From: G963422445 sp963422445
GTDB lineage: Bacteria > Pseudomonadota > Alphaproteobacteria > Thalassobaculales > Thalassobaculaceae
Direction of reading: 5' to 3'
DNA: 64,000 nt
NCBI GenBank assembly: GCA_963422445.2
Contig: OY729512.2
Location: 5,642,001 to 5,706,000, forward strand
Part shown: positions 6,771-15,492 of the stretch, one piece after another
Numbering within the stretch: position 1 is the stretch's first letter
Layout: every line of letters begins with the position of its first letter
Translations under genes and position numbers: made by a program
The notes under the pieces: generated by a model
Seen by the model: the letters and a program-made list of their open reading frames with translations, nothing else
What the model was told of the DNA's origin: nothing
Databases searched by the model: none

Positions 6771-9367
6771 GCGTGTCCTCCTTCGATGTCCGTTCGTTCG
6801 GTGTCCGGTTCGACAGGGGAGGCGCCGCCGTGGTCCGGCATCTCCGGAACGGTGGGCCGGTCCGCGCCAACGATGCGGTCGAGCGCCTCGACGGTGGAAA
6901 GCCCCCGCGCCTTCCACCGCTCGACCTGCGCGAACGCCGGCCCGCGCGAGGAGAAGAGCGCCACCGACCAGGCGTCGAGCACCAGCCGCGCCACACGCCA
7001 GCCGTCCGGGCCGTGCAGCACCAGCTCCGCCCAGCGCCCGTCGGCGGTAGTCAGGCTCTTCAAGGCCTGCTCCATGCCGGGGTCGCAGTGGATGCGTTTC
7101 TCGGATTTGAGCAGCTCGACCGATTCGTCCTTCTGGGCGAGGAAGATCACCCAGTCGGAGTTCTCCCAGGCGGCGCGCGCGGCGGGGTTGGCGTAGTAGT
7201 CGTTGACCGACTGGGTGCCGGTCACCAATGCGCCGCGGTACTTCCGGGCACGGCGCGCGGCGCCTTCGAGGAATGCCCGGCTGTCCTCGCCCGAGAGCAG
7301 GTCCCAAGCCTCGTCGATGACGATGGCCTTGGCCCGCGTGCGCTCCCCGTGATACATGCGCTGGGTGGCCAGAAAGACGACCAGCATCAGCACCACCGCC
7401 TGCAGGTCGCCCCGGCCTTTCAGCTCGGCGAGCTCGAACACGGTGATCGCGGCGTCGAGGTCCGGCGCCGCGCTTCCTGAGAACAGGCGTCCCAGCGCCC
7501 CGCCCGGGCACCAGGGACCGAGCGCGGTGGCCATGTCCTTCGCGCGGCGGTCGTCGCGCGATTCCAGGTGCCGGCGCACGGTGCCGAGGTCGGCGCCGTT
7601 GCCGGCCTCGTCCCAGGCCGCGGCGATGGCCTCGTTGACGAGCGCCGCCTCGATGTCGTCGATGGCGCCGCGCCTGCGGCACATACGGCCGATGACGCCG
7701 GCCAGCATCGCGAAGCACTCCTCGCGGTAGTCGCCGTCGCGCGCCGCGGTTTCAGCGTCGATCATGGCGAAGGGATTGAGGCACGCCGGGTCGCTGCCGA
7801 AGGCGATGAACGCCCCGCCGAGCGCCTCGGCGGTGTGCTGGAACGAGCGCCCGTCGTCGATGACCACCGCCTCGCCGCCGGCGCCGACGATCCCGGCGAC
7901 GAGCTCCTGCATCAGCACCGACTTGCCCGAGCCGGACTTGCCGGTGACCGCGACGTTGTAGTTGCCGGCGGCGTTGGCGAACGGCGACCAGCCGGCCGGC
8001 TGGCCGCGGCGCCCGATCAGCAGCAGCGCCGGGGGCGTGTCCGGCGACGCCGGCTGCCCTCGCCACTCGCCGTGCACCGGCGCGAGGTTCACCGCCGACG
8101 AGGTCAACAGCGTCTTCATGCGGCCCATGCGGGCGAGGTCCTCGTCGAGCCCGCCCGCCGGGGCCATCGGCAAACAGGCGAGCCAGGAGGGCAGCTGCAC
8201 GTAGCGTTCGGCCGCAAGGCGCCAGCCCTGGCCGTGATAGATCGCGCGCACCGCCTGCTCGGCCTCGTCGATGGCCTCACACGGCGCGTACACGGCCGCC
8301 GTGTAGCAGGCGCGCACCAGCCGTTCGCCGTCCTTCAGGCGTTCGGTGACCGCCTGCCAGTCGCGCGCCTTCTCCGGCAGTCCCGGCAGATAGCGCGCGA
8401 TGCCGGTCCCGGCCTGCTGCATCGCCCGCGCACTCTTGAGGAACGCCTTCTCCCCGTCGGCCTCGTCGCCGGTCATGACGGTGAGGCAGGTCAGCACCGG
8501 GCAGCCCGGCTGGAGGAAGGCGCGGTGGAAGTCGCCGATGAGCGCGTTGCCGCGCCAGCCCGGCCAGACCTCGGGGAAGGCGACCGCGCTCAGCACCCGC
8601 ACCGCGACATCCGTCCCGTCAGGGTCATGAAACACGAGCCCGGTCGGGGCGACGGTGAGCGCGCGCCCGGGCGCGGCGCATTGCAGATGAATCGGGTCGC
8701 GCGGCGACCAGCGCCGTTGCGGGCGACCGAGACCGCCGTCGTGCGCCCCGGCCAGGTCCGGAGCGGTCAGCTCGGCGGCGAGCGACAGCAGCGCGTCCGG
8801 GTCGAGCCGCCTGGCCGCGGCGCCGGCCGAGGCGAGTGTGCCCTCGAGCGCCCGGCGGAAGCCGCCGAGCGCGGTCTCCGGGCCCGGTCCCGGCGCCCCG
8901 GCAAGGGACGCGCAGACGAACACCCGATAGTCCGACAGCGTGAAGGGCGGGCCGCCCGCGTGCAGCGGCCGCCAGCCGCCGTGGGACAGGAGCCGTCCCC
9001 GGCGCTCTCCCATCGCCGCCTGCACCGGACCGGCATCGCGGCGCGGCCCGGCCCAGGCATCCAGCGCCGACCCGAAGCGCGGACTCGCCCAGTGGATCAC
9101 CTGCACCGTGCAGCGCTCCGGCGCCGCGTCGGCCAGCGTCCCCGCGAGCGCCCCCAGCGTCTCCTCGTCGATCCCGGCGAACGGCGGGATCTCGAGCACG
9201 AACCCGACGCTGCCGGCGCTGACGTAGAGCTCGCTCCGCTCGTCGAAGGCGCGCCAAGGCAGGAGGTCGACCATCGCCGCCGGGGCCTCCGGCGGCGCCC
9301 AGGGCTCCAGCCCGGCCGGGCCCTCGAACAGATCCACGAGACGGGCGAGCATCACCGGCGCTTCCAC
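6767..9367 (-). CDS. traC: TraC, VirB4-type conjugation ATPase
   Basis: Inner-membrane-associated ATPase that powers pilus assembly. The 866 residues match F-type TraC (about 850-880). Walker A is GKSGSGKS near residue 475, followed by QELVAGIVGAGGEAVVIDDG. Walker B is AIVIDEAWDLL near residue 677, and RRARKYRGALVTGTQSV after it is typical of the VirB4/TraC arginine-finger region. The N-terminal third has the TraC_F_IV pattern. The start lies 15 nt inside the traV 3' end. The reading frame is intact, so the secretion half of the element looks functional here. Confidence 0.95.
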   Translation of the reverse strand: MEAPVMLARLVDLFEGPAGLEPWAPPEAPAAMVDLLPWRAFDERSELYVSAGSVGFVLEIPPFAGIDEETLGALAGTLADAAPERCTVQVIHWASPRFGSALDAWAGPRRDAGPVQAAMGERRGRLLSHGGWRPLHAGGPPFTLSDYRVFVCASLAGAPGPGPETALGGFRRALEGTLASAGAAARRLDPDALLSLAAELTAPDLAGAHDGGLGRPQRRWSPRDPIHLQCAAPGRALTVAPTGLVFHDPDGTDVAVRVLSAVAFPEVWPGWRGNALIGDFHRAFLQPGCPVLTCLTVMTGDEADGEKAFLKSARAMQQAGTGIARYLPGLPEKARDWQAVTERLKDGERLVRACYTAAVYAPCEAIDEAEQAVRAIYHGQGWRLAAERYVQLPSWLACLPMAPAGGLDEDLARMGRMKTLLTSSAVNLAPVHGEWRGQPASPDTPPALLLIGRRGQPAGWSPFANAAGNYNVAVTGKSGSGKSVLMQELVAGIVGAGGEAVVIDDGRSFQHTAEALGGAFIAFGSDPACLNPFAMIDAETAARDGDYREECFAMLAGVIGRMCRRRGAIDDIEAALVNEAIAAAWDEAGNGADLGTVRRHLESRDDRRAKDMATALGPWCPGGALGRLFSGSAAPDLDAAITVFELAELKGRGDLQAVVLMLVVFLATQRMYHGERTRAKAIVIDEAWDLLSGEDSRAFLEGAARRARKYRGALVTGTQSVNDYYANPAARAAWENSDWVIFLAQKDESVELLKSEKRIHCDPGMEQALKSLTTADGRWAELVLHGPDGWRVARLVLDAWSVALFSSRGPAFAQVERWKARGLSTVEALDRIVGADRPTVPEMPDHGGASPVEPDTERTDIEGGHA

Positions 9368-9975
9368 GAAGCGGGCGCGATCACGACGCGCACGTAACTA
9401 CCCTCGCGGTACACCCCCTCGGCGTCGACGAAGGGCGCGATCCATACCCGGGCGAGCGTCTCGGGCGCGCGCAGATCGGTGGCGGGGGCCACGTCGTCGG
9501 TCGGCGCCGAGGCCGTGGCCGCGGAAGAGTCCCCGTCCGCCGTTGTCGGCTCGGAATTGTCGGAAGCGGAACCTTCCGTCATGCCGGACACCGCCGCTTC
9601 GCGCTCGCCGCTGTCGTCCCGGCCCCGCGCCGCGCCGCCGTCGCCGTCGCCGTCGCCGAACACGCGCGCGAGCCAGGCGAACGGATTGCAGCGCACATCG
9701 CAGTCGCGGCGGCCGGCATTGCCCCGATCGGCGATCTCGGGCCCGGAGGCGCCACGGCGATCGGTCGCGCCATGTGCCGGGATGGCGCGTGCCGGTCTCT
9801 CCATCCGCCCGGGGTCGTCCTCGTCCTTCACCGCCGGGTCGGCGGCGGCGACGCTCGTGCATTGCGACCCCTGGGCGAGCGGGCACTGCCAGTCCTCGCC
9901 CACATGGGTCGCGGCGCAGCCGGCGAGCGCGAGCGCCGCCCCGGCCGCCGTCAGCACCGTACGCAGGCGCCGCAT
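9352..9975 (-). CDS. traV: TraV, outer-membrane lipoprotein of the transfer channel
   Basis: VirB7-like lipoprotein of the outer-membrane core complex. The start chosen gives signal MRRLRTVLTAAGAALALAGC with lipobox LAGC, so the mature protein begins at Cys20. An ATG at 9,999 overlaps the traB stop and adds eight residues; either start is possible. A Cys-rich stretch follows (WQCPLAQGSQCTSV, CDVRCNPFAWL), as in TraV. The middle is low-complexity, and the C-terminus (VWIAPFVDAEGVYREGSYV) is the conserved TraV end. The length of 207 fits. Confidence 0.88.
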   Translation of the reverse strand: MRRLRTVLTAAGAALALAGCAATHVGEDWQCPLAQGSQCTSVAAADPAVKDEDDPGRMERPARAIPAHGATDRRGASGPEIADRGNAGRRDCDVRCNPFAWLARVFGDGDGDGGAARGRDDSGEREAAVSGMTEGSASDNSEPTTADGDSSAATASAPTDDVAPATDLRAPETLARVWIAPFVDAEGVYREGSYVRVVIAPASWKRR

Positions 9976-9995
9976 GATGTTCGTTCCTTCAACCG

Positions 9996-11243
9996 TCATC
10001 GGTCGTTTCTCCGTGGGGGATTGGGGTCGGGCCGGCCGTCGAGCCGGGTGCCCTCGAGGAACACCACGGTCACCGCCGTGCCGGCCTGCAGCTGGATCAC
10101 CGGCTGGTATTGCTCGGCCCGGCGGATCAGGTAGTCGGCGACCTTGCGCCCCGCCGAGGACGCGCCGGAGCCGAGGCCCGCGCGGCCGATGTCGTCGAGC
10201 CCGGAATTGGCGACCGCGGCGCCGCTCCCGGTCGCCACCGCCTGGGGGGCGAACGCGCCGGAGACGCCTTGGCCGATACCGGAGACGAGGCCCGCGAGGA
10301 ACGCCTTCTCGACCAGCGCCCCCTCGCGGCTCACCACCGGGCCGCGCACGCCGGTCTTGCCGGCGCCGGCGACGAACCCCGCCACCTGCGTCTCCACCAC
10401 CGTGCCGGGCTCGTGGCCCGAGCAGGTCAGGGTCCGCAGCCGCGCGTAGACCTTCTCCGAGGAGAGGTCGCCGTAGGCGGCGCCCGTGACCGTGCAGCCG
10501 TCGAGATCGACGGCTTGCGCGCTCCCGTCCTCGGCTGCGGTCCACGCGGGACCGGTGATGCGCAGCAGCACTGGGCGCGGATCGCCCTGGGAGGCGATCC
10601 CGGCCGAGGCGTCGACGCCGGCGATCACCACCGCTCGCGCGTGGCTGCCCGCGGGCAGCCAGAGCGCAAGCGGCTTCGCGTCCTCGCCCCCGGGGTCGCC
10701 GAACACAGGCGCCTCGAGCTCGAAGCGCCGGATCAACGGCGCCGCCGGCTGCGGCGCGGCGCCGCCGGACGGGGCCGCGCCCGCTCCGGGCGCCGTGCCG
10801 GCCGGCGCGAACACGCCGCCTCCCGGGACCGATGCATTCGGGGCCGGACTGCTCGCGGCGTTGCCGCGCTCCGCCTCGCCAAGCGCTGCGCTCAAGCCGT
10901 CAATGACGGTCTTCGCCTCGTCGGCCTGCGTCTGCAGCCGGTCCTGAAGGCGACGGTTCTCGTCGGCCAGTCGCCGGCTCTCGTTGCGCACCTCGTTCAG
11001 GTCCGCCTCGATCCGGCCGAGCCGCGTCTCCGAGCGCCGCGTCCAGCTTTCCTCCGCCGTGCCGGGCCCGGCGAGCTCGGCCGCGATCCGCGGACCGGGC
11101 GCCGGCGCCTTGCCGCCCGAGGCGGCAATCCACGCCGCGACGGCCAGCAGCGCGACCGCCGCGATGCCGGAGAACAGCAGGACCTGGCGGTTGCGCACCT
11201 GCCGCGCCCCGCCGTCTGGCGCGGCGTTCCCGGCGGCGCTCAT
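9996..11243 (-). CDS. traB: TraB, VirB10-like channel protein
   Basis: Inner/outer-membrane spanning scaffold of the transfer channel. The 415 residues have a cytoplasmic tail, one membrane segment (VLLFSGIAAVALLAVAAWIAA), a coiled coil (residues about 65-115), a Pro/Ala-rich linker and the VirB10 beta-barrel domain. Conserved TraB phrases are visible: LPAGSHARAVVIAGVDAS, LDGCTVTGAAYGDLSSEK, GFVAGAGKTGVRGPVVSREG, and the C-terminal PVIQLQAGTAVTVVFLEG. The ATG overlaps the traK stop and its own stop overlaps the alternative traV start. Confidence 0.93.
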   Translation of the reverse strand: MSAAGNAAPDGGARQVRNRQVLLFSGIAAVALLAVAAWIAASGGKAPAPGPRIAAELAGPGTAEESWTRRSETRLGRIEADLNEVRNESRRLADENRRLQDRLQTQADEAKTVIDGLSAALGEAERGNAASSPAPNASVPGGGVFAPAGTAPGAGAAPSGGAAPQPAAPLIRRFELEAPVFGDPGGEDAKPLALWLPAGSHARAVVIAGVDASAGIASQGDPRPVLLRITGPAWTAAEDGSAQAVDLDGCTVTGAAYGDLSSEKVYARLRTLTCSGHEPGTVVETQVAGFVAGAGKTGVRGPVVSREGALVEKAFLAGLVSGIGQGVSGAFAPQAVATGSGAAVANSGLDDIGRAGLGSGASSAGRKVADYLIRRAEQYQPVIQLQAGTAVTVVFLEGTRLDGRPDPNPPRRNDR

Positions 11244-12013
11244 CGAGAGACTCCTTCACGCACGGCCACGGCGAAGCGGCCGCCCCGAGGCCCGGTGCCA
11301 GTGTCGGCGAGCCAGACCGCCGCGATATCCGGACCGAGTCGTGCAGCGAGGGCTTCCGGGTCGCGCGGGGCGTCCACGCCAAGTTCCACGACCCATCCCG
11401 AGAACCGTGGTCCGCGCCACACCTCGACGACGGTGACGGCCGTGTTAGTCGCATCGCGGTTGCCGCCACCTTCGATCGTGTAGCCTGCGAGCGGCTCGCG
11501 GTTCGCCACCGCCCGGATCAAGCGGGCGATGGCAGCGATCCGTGCATCGCTCGCGGCGATGGTTTCCGCCGTCTCCGCGCTCACGATGTCGGCATTGCGG
11601 ATCAGGATCTGCGCTGGACCGCGCTCGGCCGGCGTCAGCGTCAACCGGTAGGTGAAGCCCTTCTCGGTGCCGACGAAGAGCGCCACGGGCAAGGCTTGCC
11701 CCGGACTCCGATCCAGGCCCGGCGCCGTGCCGCCCGCGCTTTCGGGCAGCGGCCGAAGATAGAGATCGCCCGTGCCCGGATCGTGCTCGACCTGGTAGCC
11801 GCCCGGAGCGCGGATCACCCGCGCGATCCGGTCGCCCAGCAGCGCGACCCGGCTCACCCCGGTAGCCGAAACCCGAGCCGCAAGCTCGGCATGGTCGGCG
11901 GCGTCCAGGATCTGCGCGGCCGTTGCGGGTGCGGCGCCCGCATGCGCCATCCACAGAAGGAGTGCGGCGGCCAGCACGCCCGCGCGGCTTGGCCTTCGTT
12001 TCGTAGCTGTCAC
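11240..12013 (-). CDS. traK: TraK, VirB9-like secretin-type channel protein
   Basis: Outer-membrane core complex subunit. The GTG start overlaps the traE stop (GTGA) and gives 257 residues with a signal peptide (AGVLAAALLLWMAHAGAAPATA). The TraK pattern follows: AQILDAADHAELAARVSATG, then RVALLGDRIARVIRAPGGYQ and GDLYLRPLP. The C-terminal half has VVEVWRGPRFSGWVVELG. An upstream in-frame extension exists but belongs to other genes. The order traE-traK-traB is that of the F plasmid. Confidence 0.88.
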   Translation of the reverse strand: MTATKRRPSRAGVLAAALLLWMAHAGAAPATAAQILDAADHAELAARVSATGVSRVALLGDRIARVIRAPGGYQVEHDPGTGDLYLRPLPESAGGTAPGLDRSPGQALPVALFVGTEKGFTYRLTLTPAERGPAQILIRNADIVSAETAETIAASDARIAAIARLIRAVANREPLAGYTIEGGGNRDATNTAVTVVEVWRGPRFSGWVVELGVDAPRDPEALAARLGPDIAAVWLADTGTGPRGGRFAVAVREGVSR

Positions 12014-12567
12014 TGTTCGTCCTCCATGTCCTCGAATCTCAGGAGTCCCAGCCGGCCGCCCTCGACGCGGAAGGCGAGCCGGTAGGTCCTGGCAGTCCGC
12101 GCGATTTCCTCGCGCCCGATCCAGGTTGCGAGCCGGCCCCGCACCTCGACCGTCAGACCTTCCGGATCGGCCTCGATGCGCTCGGGGTAGAAGGCCGTGC
12201 TGAGGTCGCGCCGCGCCATCCGCTCGGCTTCCGCCGCCACCCAGGCGCCGATCGCGCCCCGCGCTTCGGACGCGCTCATCCGCGCCGCCGCCTCCCGCAC
12301 GTGCCCGGCGTTCTCCGGCGTCAGCGTCAGGAGCGTCACCGTGGCGGTGCGCGCCGCGTCCTCGAGATAGCGCCGTCCCGCCCAGGTGCTCCCGACCTCC
12401 CACACCGGACCGGAGACCGCGGGCACCAGGACCGTCGTGACATCCCGCCCGGCCATGCCGACCGAGAGCGCGAGGTTGGCGAGAAGCGAAAGCCCGAGCA
12501 GGACCCCGAGTGCGAGCCTGGCATCCCGCGCCTTCCGGCCCTCCGCCTCCTGCATGTCCCGGCGCAT
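12010..12567 (-). CDS. traE: TraE, VirB5/B8-position pilus assembly protein
   Basis: A 185-residue inner-membrane protein with one N-terminal segment (LALGVLLGLSLLANLALSVGMA) and a periplasmic domain, as in F-type TraE. The family phrase TTVLVPAVSGPVWEVGSTWAG is followed by YLEDAARTATVTLLTLTPEN. Length matches F TraE (188). It lies 6 nt downstream of traL and overlaps traK. Confidence 0.88.
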   Translation of the reverse strand: MRRDMQEAEGRKARDARLALGVLLGLSLLANLALSVGMAGRDVTTVLVPAVSGPVWEVGSTWAGRRYLEDAARTATVTLLTLTPENAGHVREAAARMSASEARGAIGAWVAAEAERMARRDLSTAFYPERIEADPEGLTVEVRGRLATWIGREEIARTARTYRLAFRVEGGRLGLLRFEDMEDEQ

Positions 12568-12573
12568 CGCGCG

Positions 12574-12867
12574 TCAGCCCACATAGCGCCGGACATGGCT
12601 CGGCGGCGTGGCCTTGAGCCGTAGCGCGAAGTCCGGCAGGAACCAGTAGAGCGCGTAGTGCACGACGTTCGCCCCGCCGCCGCGCTTGATGCGGCGCAGC
12701 AGCCACCAGCCGGCGGCGCCGGCGACGATCCCGGTCACGAACGCGTTGGCGGCGAGCCCGAGGAGGGCCGGGCCGATGAGCGCCGCCGCCTCGTCGACGG
12801 TCCAGAACAGCCAGCGCTCCGGATCGTCGAGACGGCGCGGAATCGCATGGCGCGCGGAGTCGTTCAT
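12574..12867 (-). CDS. traL: TraL, pilus assembly membrane protein
   Basis: A 97-residue protein with the F-type TraL pattern: IPRRLDDPERWLFWTVDEAA followed by two hydrophobic stretches (LIGPALLGLAANAFVTGIV and AGAAGWWLLRR). Conserved YWFLPDFALRLKATPPSH closes the protein, matching TraL's short cytoplasmic end. It lies 7 nt after the pilin gene, the canonical traA-traL order. Confidence 0.9.
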   Translation of the reverse strand: MNDSARHAIPRRLDDPERWLFWTVDEAAALIGPALLGLAANAFVTGIVAGAAGWWLLRRIKRGGGANVVHYALYWFLPDFALRLKATPPSHVRRYVG

Positions 12868-12874
12868 GGCCGCC

Positions 12875-13207
12875 TCAGACGATCGCCGTGCCGACGAGGC
12901 CGGTCACGATGCCCACCCCCGCGCCGGCCGCCACGCCGACGCCGACGGCGCCGAGCAGCTGCCCGGCGTTAAAGCGCAGCACCGAGCCCACCAGCGCCGC
13001 GCCCACCGCGAGCGCCGCGGCGAGCTGGCCGCCGGTGCCGCCGACGATCTTGCTCACCGTGCTGAGGGGGCCGGCAAAGGTGGTGTCCGACGAGGCCAAC
13101 GCCGGGTCGGCGCCGAAGACCAACGCCGCCGCGACGGCCAGCGTCGTCAGCGTCCGGGCATTCGCGGCAAGCACCGTGTCCCCGCTACGGTACGGCAGCA
13201 GGGCCAT
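12875..13207 (-). CDS. Conjugative pilin precursor (TraA/VirB2-like)
   Basis: A 110-residue, very hydrophobic small protein with a leader (TLTTLAVAAALVFGADPALA, likely cleaved before SSD) and two membrane helices separated by a short loop (GQLAAALAVGAALVGSVLRF and LLGAVGVGVAAGAGVGIVTG). This is the shape of mature F/VirB2 pilins. The ATG shares one base with the stop of the upstream regulator; a GTG one codon earlier is possible. It precedes traL. Its expected processing enzyme is the S26 peptidase at 4,822. Confidence 0.8.
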   Translation of the reverse strand: MALLPYRSGDTVLAANARTLTTLAVAAALVFGADPALASSDTTFAGPLSTVSKIVGGTGGQLAAALAVGAALVGSVLRFNAGQLLGAVGVGVAAGAGVGIVTGLVGTAIV

Positions 13208-13905
13208 CACAGCGCCCTCCGACCGCCCGGACCGCTTTTCGGGTCGTTGTCCGGGCCGTCGTCCGAGGTCGAGGTCCTGCGCCGCTCCGCAGCCCAGCCC
13301 TCGAGGTCGGCACGGGCATAGCGGATGCGCGTCCCGAACTTGTGGAACGCCGGTCCCTCGCCGGTCACCCGGTAGCGGTCCAGCGTGCGGGGCGAGAGCC
13401 CCAGGAAGGCCGCGGCCTCCCGCGTGCCCATGTACTCCGTCGGTCTGTCGTTCACTGCAACGTCTCCTCCCCTGTCTTCATCCATGACCCCGCCCGGATC
13501 GCCCGCGAACGCTTCGCGCATCGCCGTGCGTTCGGCGCCGGTGCAGCGCGCCGCCATCCAGCGCAGCACCCGCTCCGCGGTATCCAGCCGGGGCGACGAG
13601 CCCCGGCGCAGTCGCGCGACGAACGACGGATCCCCCGCCGCCTCGTGCCCGAGCACGTAGGGCTTGGTGCGCGTCACCGCGACGAACCCGGCGACCTCGG
13701 CCCTGAAGGCGGGTCCGACCGGCATCTCGCCCATGAAGACGAGCACCCGGTCGGCGGTATCCAGCCGCGGCTCGCGGCCCCGCATCAGCCGATGCACGAA
13801 GGACGGATCGCCCAGCGCGTCTAGCCCAAGCCGCGCGGGTGCGGTGCCGGTGCGGTCGAGATACGCCCGCACGGCGTGGCGGAAATGTGTGGTGAGTGCG
13901 TTCAT
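13207..13905 (-). CDS. HTH regulator heading the tra operon, with duplicated N-terminal module
   Basis: A 232-residue protein. Residues about 150-205 form an excisionase/MerR-type HTH_17 domain (YMGTREAAAFLGLSPRTLDR, then GPAFHKFGTRIRYARADLEG). The N-terminal part contains two similar modules, GDPSFVHRLMRGREPRLDTA and GDPSFVARLRRGSSPRLDTA, about 70 residues apart, each followed by a helix. They resemble short DNA-binding modules. The gene is divergent from the S24 repressor across a dyad operator and its stop overlaps the pilin start. It is therefore a likely activator or co-regulator of transfer. Confidence 0.7.
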   Translation of the reverse strand: MNALTTHFRHAVRAYLDRTGTAPARLGLDALGDPSFVHRLMRGREPRLDTADRVLVFMGEMPVGPAFRAEVAGFVAVTRTKPYVLGHEAAGDPSFVARLRRGSSPRLDTAERVLRWMAARCTGAERTAMREAFAGDPGGVMDEDRGGDVAVNDRPTEYMGTREAAAFLGLSPRTLDRYRVTGEGPAFHKFGTRIRYARADLEGWAAERRRTSTSDDGPDNDPKSGPGGRRAL

Positions 13906-13928
13906 GGCGGCGGAAGATACGCAGGCAG

Positions 13929-13965
13929 ATTGTCGTTGACAATCGTGTTAGTTAGTGAATACGCT
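13929..13965 (+). promoter_or_regulatory. Dyad operator and candidate promoter for the S24 repressor
   Basis: ATTGTC-gtt-GACAAT (13,929-13,943) is a perfect 6-bp dyad with a 3-bp centre. Its right half overlaps a TTGACA -35 box (13,936-13,941), followed after 18 nt by TACGCT (13,960). It lies between the divergent HTH/tra operon and the S24 repressor, in a local AT-rich dip. The likely role is an operator bound by the S24 protein, giving autoregulation and silencing of transfer. Confidence 0.55.
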
Positions 13966-14009
13966 ATGCCATCCGCCGTCAACCGGCGACAAACCAGCGA
14001 GGCAACGCG

Positions 14010-14711
14010 ATGGAACGCGACCCGGTACGACAGAACATCCGCGACCTGCTCTGGAAGCGCGGCATGAACATGCGCGAGGTGTCGCTCGCCATCGGCCGCA
14101 ACGTCTCCTACCTGCACGGCTTCCTCGAGCGCGGCACCCCCAAGGTGATCTCGCACCAGGACGCGGAAAAGCTCGCCGGCCTGCTTGGCTGCAAGGCCGG
14201 AGATCTGCACCACGCCGAGCGCCCGCCCCGGCGCAAGGGGGCGGGAGCGAAGAAGCGGCGCCGACAGGAGATGGAGCCCGGACCGGTGCCGCTCGCCGCC
14301 GTCCCGGAGGTGGATGTCGAGGCGTCCGCGGGACCCGGCGCGCTTGCCGACGAGTTCGTCGCCGAGCGCGCGCGCTGGTTCCTCCCCGAGGGGATGATCC
14401 GCTACGAGGGGGGCGCAAACCCCGGCGCCATCCGCGTGCTGCGGGTGCGCGGCGAATCGATGGAGCCCGAGCTCTCCGAAGGCGACCGGCTGCTCGTCGA
14501 CACCGCCCGGCGCGTCCCCGAGACCGGCGAGATGTTCGTGCTCTGGGACGGCAGCGGGCTCGTGGTCAAGCGCGTCGAGCATGTGAACGACGCCGGCGGC
14601 GCGCCCGAGCTGCGGCTCAAGTCAGCCAACCCGGACTACGCCGACTACACCTGCCTCGCCCAAGACGTGCACATCGTCGGCAAGGTGCTCTGGACCGTCA
14701 GGAGGGTGTGA
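14010..14711 (+). CDS. XRE/S24 LexA-like repressor of the element
   Basis: A 233-residue phage/ICE-type repressor. An XRE-like HTH lies at residues 10-60 (MNMREVSLAIGRNVSYLHGF), then a basic linker (KGAGAKKRRRQ) and a C-terminal S24 autopeptidase domain. The catalytic pair is Ser150 (VRGESMEPEL) and Lys187 (LVVKRVE). Such repressors are normally cleaved after DNA damage through RecA, releasing the element; that is family knowledge. It is divergent from the tra regulator across a dyad operator. No cleavage-site dipeptide is obvious in the linker. Confidence 0.85.
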   Translation: MERDPVRQNIRDLLWKRGMNMREVSLAIGRNVSYLHGFLERGTPKVISHQDAEKLAGLLGCKAGDLHHAERPPRRKGAGAKKRRRQEMEPGPVPLAAVPEVDVEASAGPGALADEFVAERARWFLPEGMIRYEGGANPGAIRVLRVRGESMEPELSEGDRLLVDTARRVPETGEMFVLWDGSGLVVKRVEHVNDAGGAPELRLKSANPDYADYTCLAQDVHIVGKVLWTVRRV

Positions 14712-15071
14712 CGTCAGCCCACGCACCCGACGGCCGGGAGTGAAAGTGCGGTGCGCTCAGCAATGCAGGTGGCAACAGGCCCCCGTGCCGACATCACCGG
14801 CATATCCGTACGCCGGCCACGCGCTCGGCCGGTGTTTACGATCCCGAAACGCGGCACCGCATAGAGTCTGCGTCGCACCGATGGTTCGCCGAACGGGACA
14901 ACGCACGAGCGGATGGCCGACGAGCGGTTACGATGGTCCGATGGTCAACGGAGTGGTAGGCGGTTTCCGTCGACAGCGCCGCGCAGAAACGCGCGGGCTT
15001 TCACCCCAATCCGCTTCCGAATTGCTTACGGGCCAGTTGGGAAAAAAGAAAAGCTATTTGAATACGGTAGG
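14712..15071. other. Gene-free spacer
   Basis: No protein-like frame, repeat or RNA gene is apparent. An open plus-strand frame from 14,740 lacks a ribosome-binding site and reads as random composition. The last 70 bases are AT-rich and adjoin a toxin remnant, so this may be a recombination scar. Confidence 0.5.
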
Positions 15072-15119
15072 TTAGGCCAGTAGGAAAGAACATGCTACAT
15101 TTGTGTCTAGCAGGAACAC
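15072..15119 (-). pseudogene. FitB/VapC-type PIN toxin remnant (first 15 codons)
   Basis: Starting at GTG 15,119, just after the antitoxin gene, the frame reads VFLLDTNV and then runs into unrelated codons and a stop. FLLDTNV is the invariant first strand of PIN-domain toxins, with the first catalytic Asp. The rest of the toxin is gone, so the antitoxin at 15,127 is an orphan and the break marks an old junction near 15,095. Confidence 0.6.
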
Positions 15120-15126
15120 TGCCGCC

Positions 15127-15369
15127 TCAGTCGAATGAGGGCGGTTCGCGCATCGGTCCGCGCGTCGGCAGTTCCAGGTCCACACCGCCAAGAGGCGCAA
15201 TCCGGGCGCGAATGGCGCGGGCAAGATTCCGGGGGGCCTTCATGCAATCGACAGCTTCGCGCAGGATCAGCCGCGCCTCCTCCTCCATGGAGCGGTGGTG
15301 CTCCGCAGCCCGCACGCGCAAGCGCGTCTTCACGTCGTCGTCGAGGTTGCGGATCGTGATGCTCGCCAA
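15127..15369 (-). CDS. FitA-type ribbon-helix-helix antitoxin (orphan)
   Basis: An 80-residue antitoxin starting at TTG (15,369; another TTG two codons upstream). The N-terminal ribbon-helix-helix is ASITIRNLDDDVKTRLRVRA followed by AAEHHRSMEEEARLILREAV, the classic FitA/StbC plasmid-stability pattern. The C-terminal toxin-binding tail is present. The neighbouring toxin is truncated after eight recognisable residues, so this gene may persist only as a DNA-binding protein or anti-addiction relic. Confidence 0.8.
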   Translation of the reverse strand: MASITIRNLDDDVKTRLRVRAAEHHRSMEEEARLILREAVDCMKAPRNLARAIRARIAPLGGVDLELPTRGPMREPPSFD

Positions 15370-15492
15370 GGCCAAGCCCTCCGTTCTTCCGAGACCCCAA
15401 TCTACGCAACGATTGCGTTGTAATCAAGACACTGCGGGCAACTCACCCGCAGTGGCGCCGTAAACGTTTCCGGCGAAGCGAAGCACAAGCGC

